Shown: positions 57,740-64,000 of the stretch, piece after piece
Position numbering within the stretch: the stretch's first letter is position 1
Layout of the letters: every line of letters begins with the position of its first letter
Source of the DNA: Rhodopseudomonas palustris
GTDB taxonomy: Bacteria; Pseudomonadota; Alphaproteobacteria; Rhizobiales; Xanthobacteraceae
Length of the DNA: 64,000 nt
Direction: 5' to 3'
Assembly: GCF_003031265.1 (NCBI RefSeq)
Contig: NZ_CP019966.1
Span: forward strand, 62,001 to 126,000
The notes under the pieces: model-generated
The model's input: only the letters and a program-made list of their open reading frames with translations
Database searches by the model: none
Told to the model about the DNA's origin: nothing
Position numbers and translations under genes: made by a program

Positions 57740-57821
57740 GTCATTGCGAAGGAGCGGAGCGACGAAGCAATCCAGAAGCTCCGTGCTCGGCACTGGATTG
57801 CTTCGCTTCGCTCGCAATGAT
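57740..57821. repeat. 82-bp palindromic repeat, copy 3 (inverted orientation)
   Basis: GTCATTGCGAAGGAGCGGAG...CTTCGCTCGCAATGAT, with AGCAATCCAG and CTGGATTGCTT in the middle. It lies between the convergent ends of the regulator gene and the TauE-like gene. Arm sequences are exchanged relative to the copies at 19475 and 47569, so it is inserted the other way round. Confidence 0.88.
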
Positions 57822-57838
57822 GGGGAGAAGCGGAGCCC

Positions 57839-58627
57839 TCACATCAACTCGGAGATTCCCTTCGCGGCGCTGAGCAGCGCGACGCCGCCGAGGCTGGCGA
57901 TCGAGACGTGGCGATGCAGCCGCTCGCTGCCGCGGCGGAAGCCCTGCTCGCCGATCCAGGTGCCGAACATCATCACCGGCAACGCCATCGCGGCCAGCCA
58001 CAGCACATTCACGGTTGCGAGCCCCACCAGCGCAATGCTGGTGAAGCCGGCGATCGACGTGGCGAGGAAGAACACCAATAGCGACGCGCGCACCACCACA
58101 GCGGGGAACGGCCCCGACATGTAGTAGACGATCGCCGGCGGACTCGGCATCGCGGCGAGGCCGTTGAACAGGCCGCACAGCATGCCGACGCCGGTCGTCA
58201 CCGGCCGCGACGGAATCGCCTCGATGGCGAAGCCGCGGCCGAGCACGACCACCGCGGCGGCCGTGATGGTCGCGATCACGATCCGCGCCACCGGTGCCGG
58301 AGCGACGCTGAGCGCCAGTGCCCCAATGGGCGAACCGATCACCGCGCCAACGATCAGCCAGCGCAGCGACGCCCAGTGGGCATCACGATGGTTGCGGCGA
58401 AGATCGTTCAGGCCGCCGAGCAGTTGCAGCAGCACGGCCACCGGCACGGCTTTAGCCGGAGCCATGAACATGCCCATCAGCGGCACCGCCGCGAGCGCAA
58501 AGCCGAACCCGGTGAAGCCGCGCAACAGAGCCGCCGCCAGCACCGCGCTCAGCACACCGGCGATCGCCATCGGCGACGGCAACGTCGACAGGAAGCTTGC
58601 GGAAGCCTCGGCGATCAGCTCATGCAT
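57839..58627 (-). CDS. TauE/SafE-like permease (DUF81)
   Basis: Membrane protein of 262 residues with about eight hydrophobic segments. GFTGFGFALAAVPLMGMFMAP near the N-terminus and MLCGLFNGLAAMPSPPAIVYY in the second half are the two family repeats. TauE/SafE proteins export sulfite or sulfoacetate-like organosulfur anions in some bacteria. Here the gene follows the aldehyde dehydrogenase after eight bases, so it may export a small anion linked to that pathway. Confidence 0.85.
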   Translation of the reverse strand: MHELIAEASASFLSTLPSPMAIAGVLSAVLAAALLRGFTGFGFALAAVPLMGMFMAPAKAVPVAVLLQLLGGLNDLRRNHRDAHWASLRWLIVGAVIGSPIGALALSVAPAPVARIVIATITAAAVVVLGRGFAIEAIPSRPVTTGVGMLCGLFNGLAAMPSPPAIVYYMSGPFPAVVVRASLLVFFLATSIAGFTSIALVGLATVNVLWLAAMALPVMMFGTWIGEQGFRRGSERLHRHVSIASLGGVALLSAAKGISELM

Positions 58628-58635
58628 CGCCGTCG

Positions 58636-60147
58636 TCACCGCATATCGATGACGACGGTCTTCTTCTTGGTGAAGTGCTCGAGCATCGCCTCCAGCGATG
58701 CTTCCTTGCCGAGGCCGGATTTGCGGAACCCGCCATAGCTCAGGTTCGGCTGGATGGTGAGGTTCTGGTTGACCTGAACGTAGCCGGCATCGAGCCGCTG
58801 CACGGTGCGCAGCGCACTGCGCAGATCGTTGGTCCACACCGTCGCGGCGAGGCCGAAGTCGCTATCGTTGGCGCGCGCAATGACATCGTCCTCGTCGTCC
58901 CACGGCTGCACGCAGACCACCGGCCCGAAGATCTCCTCGCGCATCAGCGGCGAGTCCTCCGGCACGCCGGTGATGATGGTCGGCTGCAGGAACAGGCCGT
59001 CCTTCAGATGCGCCGCGCCGGGCAGCTCGCCGCAGCGGTCGACCTTGGCACCGGCGGTACGCGCGCCGAGATCGATGTAGGATTCGACCTTGGCCTTCTG
59101 CCGCTGCGAGATTACGGTGCCGATATCGGTCGCTTCATCCAGCGGATCGCCGATCTTCAGCTTGCTGACCGCCTCGCGCAGCGTCGCCACGAAAGCGTCG
59201 ATCAGCGAGGCGTGGACGTAGATCCGGCTGGCCGCGGTGCAGCTCTGGCCCTGGCGGGTGAATCGCATGCCGGCGATCGCGCCGGCGATGACCCGCGTCA
59301 TGTCGGCGTCGGGATAGACGATCATCGGGCTCTTGCCGCCGAGTTCGAGGCTGACCGGAATGATCTTCTTCGCCGCCATCTGATAGATCAGCTCGCCGAC
59401 GGCCTGCGAGCCGGTGAACGTCACCTTGGCGACGGCGGGATGCTCGACCAGCGCCGCGCCGCAGTCGCGGCCGGTGCCGCAGATCACGTTGAGCACGCCG
59501 TCCGGCAGAAGCTTCGCCATCAGCCGGGCCATTTCGATGGTCGCATACGGCGCTTCTTCGGAGGCTTTCACCACCACGGTGTTGCCCGCCACCAGCGCCG
59601 GGGCGATCTTCAGCATCATCAGCACCAACGGCACGTTCCAGGGCAGGATCGCGGCGACGACGCCGAGCGGCTCGCGGCTGGTATAGGTGAGGATCTGCGG
59701 ATCGAACGGCAGCGTCTCGCCCTTCAGCTCCGATGCGAGGCCTGCATACATCGTGGTGATATCGATCGCGGTCGCAACCTCGCCGCGGCACTCGGTGCGG
59801 ATCGCCTTGCCGGTTTCCAGCGCCAGCACGGTGGCGATCACGTCGCTCCGCTCAGCGATTGCGCTCGCCGCAGCCGCTATCAGCTTGCCGCGCTGGCGCG
59901 CCGGCGTCGCTGCCCATCCCGGAAATGCTGCGGACGCCGCTTCCACCGCGCGAGCGACATCGTCGCCGGTCGCGGCCGGCGCCTTGCCGATCACTTGCCC
60001 GGTTGCAGGATCGATGACGTCGAGCGTGGCACCGCCGACGGACGGCACCAGCGTGTTGCCGATCAGGTGACGGGCTTGGAGTTGCGAGATCACCTCCGTC
60101 ACGGCGGGGGCGATGGCGGGATTGATGCGGGTGGCGATGTTGATCAT
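58636..60147 (-). CDS. NAD(P)-dependent aldehyde dehydrogenase family protein
   Basis: Oxidises an aldehyde to the acid. It has 503 residues. The catalytic cysteine is in GQSCTAASRIY, the general-base glutamate in LELGGKSPMIVY, and the N-terminal cofactor block is ILPWNVPLVLMMLKIAPAL. The start was set where MINIATRINPAIAP begins, since the frame further upstream crosses into the divergent promoter region. Its neighbour across that region is a PuuB-like oxidase, consistent with amine oxidation to an aldehyde and then an acid. Confidence 0.87.
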   Translation of the reverse strand: MINIATRINPAIAPAVTEVISQLQARHLIGNTLVPSVGGATLDVIDPATGQVIGKAPAATGDDVARAVEAASAAFPGWAATPARQRGKLIAAAASAIAERSDVIATVLALETGKAIRTECRGEVATAIDITTMYAGLASELKGETLPFDPQILTYTSREPLGVVAAILPWNVPLVLMMLKIAPALVAGNTVVVKASEEAPYATIEMARLMAKLLPDGVLNVICGTGRDCGAALVEHPAVAKVTFTGSQAVGELIYQMAAKKIIPVSLELGGKSPMIVYPDADMTRVIAGAIAGMRFTRQGQSCTAASRIYVHASLIDAFVATLREAVSKLKIGDPLDEATDIGTVISQRQKAKVESYIDLGARTAGAKVDRCGELPGAAHLKDGLFLQPTIITGVPEDSPLMREEIFGPVVCVQPWDDEDDVIARANDSDFGLAATVWTNDLRSALRTVQRLDAGYVQVNQNLTIQPNLSYGGFRKSGLGKEASLEAMLEHFTKKKTVVIDMR

Positions 60148-60358
60148 CGCATCACCTTGGCGATCCGGCGTCCGCCGCGAAGGTCCAGCGCGCTCCAAGC
60201 CATTGGGCCAGACGCCAGCGCTTCGCGTCTGGTCCGCCGAGACCGCGCCATCTGGTTCTAAGGCACCTACGGCGGCTCGTGACACGCTTTGCACGAAGCT
60301 GCCGGCGGGTCCGCATCAATCACGGACACGCTCGCGCGCCCACCACGATGGAATCGAC

Positions 60359-60766
60359 ATGTCCGATCTCGATACTCAGCGATTGCAGACGCTGCATCAG
60401 CTCTTCGACGCGTTCAACCGCCACGACGGCGCCGCGGTGATGGCCGCGATGACCGACGACATCGTGTTCGATGCCGCGGCCGGACCCGAAGCTTGCGGTC
60501 GCCGCATCGTCGGCACCGCCGATGTCCGCGCTGCGTTCGAGACGACCTTCACGACGTTTCCGGATGTGAGCTGGGAGTGCACCCGCCATGCCGTGTTCGG
60601 CGATCGCGGCATCTCCGAGTGGATCTTCCGCGCCACCACCAAGGACGGCGGCAAGATCGAGGCCGAGGGCGTCGATCTGTTCGGCTTCCGCGGCGACAAG
60701 ATCTTCAGCAAGAGCGCCTTCCGCAAGGATCGCCCGGTGCTGCCGGCAGCGGGGGCATCGGCATGA
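60359..60766 (+). CDS. SnoaL-like (NTF2 superfamily) protein
   Basis: A 135-residue single-domain protein of the cone-shaped NTF2 fold: LHQLFDAFNRHDGAAVMAAM, FDAAAGPEACGRRIVGTADV, FPDVSWECTRHAVFGD and FGFRGDKIFSKSAFRK. It may bind or turn over a small hydrophobic ligand. Its stop overlaps the start of the FAD-oxidase gene (ATGA), so it probably works with it. Function unknown. Confidence 0.75.
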   Translation: MSDLDTQRLQTLHQLFDAFNRHDGAAVMAAMTDDIVFDAAAGPEACGRRIVGTADVRAAFETTFTTFPDVSWECTRHAVFGDRGISEWIFRATTKDGGKIEAEGVDLFGFRGDKIFSKSAFRKDRPVLPAAGASA

Positions 60767-62157
60767 ACAAGCCCGTGAAGACCCCGCCGCTCGCCGCCTA
60801 CGATCCGCATTACGATCCTCTGGTGAGTGAAGGCCCCGGCCGCAACCGCGACTACGCGCCGACTTACTGGACCGCGACCTGCGGTCCGCTGCCGGAAGAC
60901 GACGGCCCGATCAGCCGTGACACCGATGTCGATGTGGCGATCGTCGGCTCCGGCTTCACCGGCCTGGCGTCCGCCGTGTTCCTCGCACGCGAGCATGGCA
61001 TCAAGGCCGCGGTGCTCGAAGCCAATCGCGTCGCCTGGGGCTGCAGCACGCGCAACGGTGGCCAGGGCCAGAATGCCGCCGGCCGGTTGACGCGCTCGCA
61101 ATGGATCGAGCGTTGGGGCCGCGATATCGCTCTGAAACTGCACGCCGAAGTCAGCGACGGCTTCGAGACGTTCGAAGAGCTGATCCGCCAGAGCCCTATC
61201 GACAGCGAGCCGCAGCGCGGCGGTCACCTCTACATTGCGCATCGCCCACGCAACTTCGAGAAGATTGCGGCCGAAGCCAAGGTGCTGAGCGAGGTGTTCG
61301 GTGAGCCCACCAAGGTGATCTCCGCCGACGAGCTGCGCCGCGACTACGTCAACGAGGCCGAGGCGGTCGGCGCGACGCTGGAGCCCCGCGGCACCGGCGT
61401 GCATCCGGCCAAGCTCGCCTTCGGTTATCAGCAGATGGCCCGCGACCTCGGCGCCACCGTGCATCCGGGCAGTCCGGTGATCGAGATCGAACACCGCGGC
61501 GGCGCGTTCTATCTCCGCACTCCGGGCGGCACCGTGAAAGCGCGCGCGGTCGGCATCGCCACCGGCGCCTACACGGCGCCTGGACTGACGCCGCTGCTGC
61601 GCGGCCGCTGCATGCCGATCCTGTCGAACTCGATCGTCACCCGACCGCTGACTCCGGCCGAGCTCGAAGCCACCGGCTTCAAGACCAAGTTGGTACTGAC
61701 CGATACCCGCACGCTGCGTTATTACTACCGGCTGCTGCCGGACAACCGCATCCAGATCGGCAGCCGCTCGTCGATCACCGGCGCCGACGCCGATCATCCC
61801 AAGCACCTGCAGCTCCTGATCGACGGCCTGCATCGCAAATTCCCGGCGCTGCAAGGCATCGAGATTGATTACTCGTGGTGGGGCTGGGTCGACGTCAGCC
61901 ACGACATGATGCCGCGAATCTTCCAGCCCGATCCGGCGCAGAAGCTGGTCTACGCACTCGGCTATGGCGGCAACGGCGTGTCGTATTCGGCCCAGGCCGG
62001 GCGCCGCATGGCGCAGATGATCGCCGGACAGCGCTTCAAGGGCCAAGATCTGCCGATCTTCACGTCGCCGCTGCCGACTCACAGCTTCTCGCCGTTCCGC
62101 CGGATCGGCCAGCGCATGCTGTATCGCTGGTATCACTACCGCGACGAGGCGGCGTAA
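60763..62157 (+). CDS. FAD-dependent oxidoreductase (PuuB / gamma-glutamylputrescine oxidase-like)
   Basis: DAO-family flavoenzyme of 464 residues. The FAD-binding motif is VAIVGSGFTGLASAVFLARE and the next block WGCSTRNGGQGQ is the PuuB-type signature. The C-terminal part has VYALGYGGNGVSYSAQAGRRM, the second FAD-contact block. PuuB oxidises gamma-glutamylputrescine to an aldehyde; an aldehyde dehydrogenase lies divergently nearby. The true amine substrate is unknown. A strong terminator follows. Confidence 0.83.
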   Translation: MNKPVKTPPLAAYDPHYDPLVSEGPGRNRDYAPTYWTATCGPLPEDDGPISRDTDVDVAIVGSGFTGLASAVFLAREHGIKAAVLEANRVAWGCSTRNGGQGQNAAGRLTRSQWIERWGRDIALKLHAEVSDGFETFEELIRQSPIDSEPQRGGHLYIAHRPRNFEKIAAEAKVLSEVFGEPTKVISADELRRDYVNEAEAVGATLEPRGTGVHPAKLAFGYQQMARDLGATVHPGSPVIEIEHRGGAFYLRTPGGTVKARAVGIATGAYTAPGLTPLLRGRCMPILSNSIVTRPLTPAELEATGFKTKLVLTDTRTLRYYYRLLPDNRIQIGSRSSITGADADHPKHLQLLIDGLHRKFPALQGIEIDYSWWGWVDVSHDMMPRIFQPDPAQKLVYALGYGGNGVSYSAQAGRRMAQMIAGQRFKGQDLPIFTSPLPTHSFSPFRRIGQRMLYRWYHYRDEAA

Positions 62158-62201
62158 ACCTCGCAAGGGCAGGCCTGACCGAACAGATGCGACCATGAAA
62201 G

Positions 62202-62233
62202 ATCCCGGCAGGTCATACCTGCCGGGATTTTTT
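62202..62233. terminator. Bidirectional intrinsic terminator
   Basis: ATCCCGGCAGGT and ACCTGCCGGGAT form a perfect 12-bp stem with a 3-base loop, followed by TTTTTT on the plus strand and preceded by AAAG (CTTT on the minus strand). It lies 44 bases after the FAD oxidoreductase stop and 52 bases beyond the end of the small convergent membrane-protein gene. Confidence 0.9.
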
Positions 62234-62280
62234 GAATTTCGAAGCTGCCGACGAAAGCCGCCGGTGAGACAAGATGCCGA

Positions 62281-62589
62281 TCAGGCAGCCTTCTTGAGCG
62301 GCCGAACCGTCGCCGTCTTGGCGCGGCGGACGTCGGTTGCGGGCTGCTTGGCGCGCTTGTCGAAAGCATCGCCAGCGGTCAGCACCACCAGGCCAGCGAT
62401 CCCGGCGAACGCGCCGGCCACCGCGACGGTGATCACCAGCGGATAGCCAAAGGTGTAGATCAACGCGGCGCCGACCACGACGGCATTGAACAGGAAGAAG
62501 TACGGCGCCTCCGGGCTGCCGTGCGCGGCATCCTTCACCAGCCAGCCGATGACGGGGATTTGGTAGAAGGCTTTCTTCAGGAAACTCAA
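62281..62589 (-). CDS. Small membrane protein of unknown function
   Basis: A 102-residue protein with two hydrophobic helices (YFFLFNAVVVGAALIYTF and LVITVAVAGAFAGIAGLVVL) and a basic C-terminus (KRAKQPATDVRRAKTATVRP). The TTG start was chosen because GAGGAG lies seven bases upstream. An ATG further upstream would give a Pro/Arg-rich extension that looks non-coding. No family recognised. Confidence 0.6.
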   Translation of the reverse strand: MSFLKKAFYQIPVIGWLVKDAAHGSPEAPYFFLFNAVVVGAALIYTFGYPLVITVAVAGAFAGIAGLVVLTAGDAFDKRAKQPATDVRRAKTATVRPLKKAA

Positions 62590-62973
62590 GGCGCTGCTCC
62601 TCTGCCTGGACCGCTGCCATCTGAACGGGAGCATTCGCGGCTCCCGCGGCGGCCCCGCAGCGAGGGGGCGTGGCACTGCAAACTTTAGTCTATCGCAACG
62701 CAGAAATTGTCAATCACGAATGCGACGGATTTGCATCAGATGCCCGCTTGGAACCATGAAATCGGCAACTTTTCCGTGAACATACCGTGCCGCAACAGAC
62801 AGAAGCTCCTGGGTAGGGAACGGGCGTCGGTGACCAGCTCGCGGTGAAGGTGTGAACAGATCCCGGGGCGGTAGGCATCGGAAGCCACCTAGACTGATCT
62901 GCTGCCCAACCGGCCAATGACAAGGTTCTGGTCCAACGCTAGATTGCGCCCACAACGACGCTCCAGGATATTG
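62590..62973. other. 384-base region upstream of rfbB with no gene seen
   Basis: Mixed-composition sequence with an AT-richer stretch near 62690-62790 that could carry a promoter for rfbB or for the divergent small membrane-protein gene. No hairpin, repeat or recognisable operator was found. The last bases contain AGGA before the rfbB ATG. Confidence 0.4.
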
Positions 62974-64000
62974 ATGACAAAGCGTTTTCTCGTCACCGGC
63001 GGAGCCGGCTTCATCGGCTCTGCGGTGGTCCGGCGGCTGATCGGGACCACCCTGTACGAGGTGCTGGTGGTCGACAAGCTGACCTATGCGGGCAATCTCG
63101 ACTCGCTGGCGCCGGTGTCGGACGATCCGCGCTTCCGGTTCGTCCGAGCCGACATTGTCGAGCAGAGCACCATGCGGCTGCTGTTCGAGGAATTTTCGCC
63201 CGACGTGGTGATGCATCTTGCCGCGGAGAGCCATGTCGACCGCTCGATCGACGGTCCCGGCGACTTCATCCAGACCAACATCGTCGGCACCTATTCGCTG
63301 CTGCAGGCGGCGCTGGCGCATTGGCGCTCCCTGCCACCGGCCCGCAAGTCCGGCTTCCGCTTTCACCACATCTCCACCGACGAGGTGTTCGGTTCACTAG
63401 GTGCCGAAGGACTGTTCCGGGAAGACACGCCGTATCAGCCGAAATCGCCCTACTCCGCCTCGAAGGCGGGGTCGGACCATCTGGCGCGGGCCTGGCACCA
63501 CACCTACGGCCTGCCGGTGGTGATCACCAACTGCTCCAACAATTACGGCCCCTATCATTTCCCAGAAAAGCTGATCCCGCTGGCGATCATCAAGGCGTTG
63601 CACGGCGAAGCGATCCCGGTGTACGGCACGGGCGCCAACGTTCGCGACTGGCTGCACGTCGAGGATCACGCCGATGCGCTGCTGCTCGCCGCCGAGCGCG
63701 GCGAGATCGGCGAAAGCTACAATATCGGCGGACGCAACGAGCGCACCAACCTCGAAGTCGTGCAGGCGATCTGCCGCCTGCTCGACGAACTCGCACCCGA
63801 TGCGGCGATCGGATCACGGACAAAGCTGATCAGCTTCGTCACCGACCGCCCCGGTCACGACGCCCGCTATGCGATCGATGCCAGCAAGGTCGAGCGCGAG
63901 CTCGGATGGCGTGCGCGCTACAGTTTCGACGACGGCCTGCGTCAGACCGTACAGTGGTATCTCGACAATCGGACGTGGTGGGAGCGGGTCCGTTCAGGCG
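62974..64000 (+). CDS. rfbB: dTDP-glucose 4,6-dehydratase (partial, C-terminus off the window)
   Basis: Second step of dTDP-L-rhamnose synthesis for surface polysaccharide, also called RmlB. The first 342 residues are visible. The NAD loop [29 protein letters not shown], the catalytic STDEVFG (Thr-Asp-Glu triad) and [11 protein letters not shown] (Tyr-Lys) are present, with [20 protein letters not shown]. The family is about 350 residues, so only the last few are missing. The rest of a rhamnose gene set may follow outside the window. Confidence 0.92.
   Translation, partial: MTKRFLVTGGAGFIGSAVVRRLIGTTLYEVLVVDKLTYAGNLDSLAPVSDDPRFRFVRADIVEQSTMRLLFEEFSPDVVMHLAAESHVDRSIDGPGDFIQTNIVGTYSLLQAALAHWRSLPPARKSGFRFHHISTDEVFGSLGAEGLFREDTPYQPKSPYSASKAGSDHLARAWHHTYGLPVVITNCSNNYGPYHFPEKLIPLAIIKALHGEAIPVYGTGANVRDWLHVEDHADALLLAAERGEIGESYNIGGRNERTNLEVVQAICRLLDELAPDAAIGSRTKLISFVTDRPGHDARYAIDASKVERELGWRARYSFDDGLRQTVQWYLDNRTWWERVRSG

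Overview
The window is a GC-rich alphaproteobacterial chromosome segment whose gene content and order point to the Rhodopseudomonas palustris / Bradyrhizobium group (Nitrobacteraceae). The evidence is a CP4-like EPSP synthase, the block ihfB-lapA-trpF-trpB-trpA-accD-folC, an addAB pair, a DivL-type kinase next to a TsaE/AmgK fusion, frequent ATGA stop/start overlaps, and short dispersed palindromes of the kind common in this group. Species assignment is inference from gene content. Most of the window is core chromosome. No IS element, phage, CRISPR array or rRNA operon was seen.

Layout. (1) 1-4024: glycerol-3-phosphate ABC importer ugpB-A-E-C on the minus strand (ugpC cut by the window edge), preceded by a near-perfect Pho box. 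(2) 4181-6122: a family III CoA-transferase, tRNA-Ala(GGC) and an FYDLN-type acidic protein. (3) 6265-18367: core genes aroA, cmk, rpsA, sppA, ihfB, lapA, trpFBA, accD and folC on the plus strand, with a DUF374 gene opposed to aroA. (4) 18377-36577: a long minus-strand stretch with a stand-alone DNA ligase, trxA, addA/addB, a MurU-type nucleotidyltransferase, a PilZ protein, a TsaE-AmgK fusion, DivL, dut, coaBC (with an extra N-terminal ribbon-helix-helix domain), ubiB and ubiE. (5) 36822-47561: mutM, a degenerate trypsin-like protein with a peptidoglycan-binding region, a MoeB-like E1 enzyme, a Tat-exported hydrolase, an MFS exporter, several small secreted or membrane proteins, a phasin, a PepSY-type protein and an orphan flagellar-rod-like protein. 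(6) 47689-57725: a seven-gene minus-strand operon (amidohydrolase, CobW-type GTPase, solute-binding protein, two permeases, two ATPases) with a divergent MocR-type regulator. (7) 57839-62157: a TauE-like permease and aldehyde dehydrogenase, divergent from a SnoaL-like protein and a PuuB-like amine oxidase. (8) 62974-end: the start of rfbB (rmlB).

How the genes work together. The ugp block looks like a phosphate-starvation scavenging system. Region 4 groups cell-cycle signalling (DivL), muropeptide sugar recycling (AmgK plus MurU), tRNA t6A synthesis (TsaE), double-strand-break repair (AddAB) and cofactor synthesis (CoaBC, Ubi) in tightly overlapping genes. Region 6 looks like uptake plus hydrolysis of an amide- or peptide-like compound, with a metallochaperone-type GTPase for the hydrolase. 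Region 7 looks like amine or polyamine oxidation.

The most notable observations are the RHH-CoaBC fusion, the tyrosine in place of histidine in the DivL H-box, the AccD and MoeB homologues that have lost most zinc-site cysteines, the degraded catalytic triad of the peptidoglycan-binding serine-protease homologue, the Pho box upstream of ugpB, and an inverted-repeat family placed mostly at gene ends. No wholly new multi-gene system could be shown from sequence alone.
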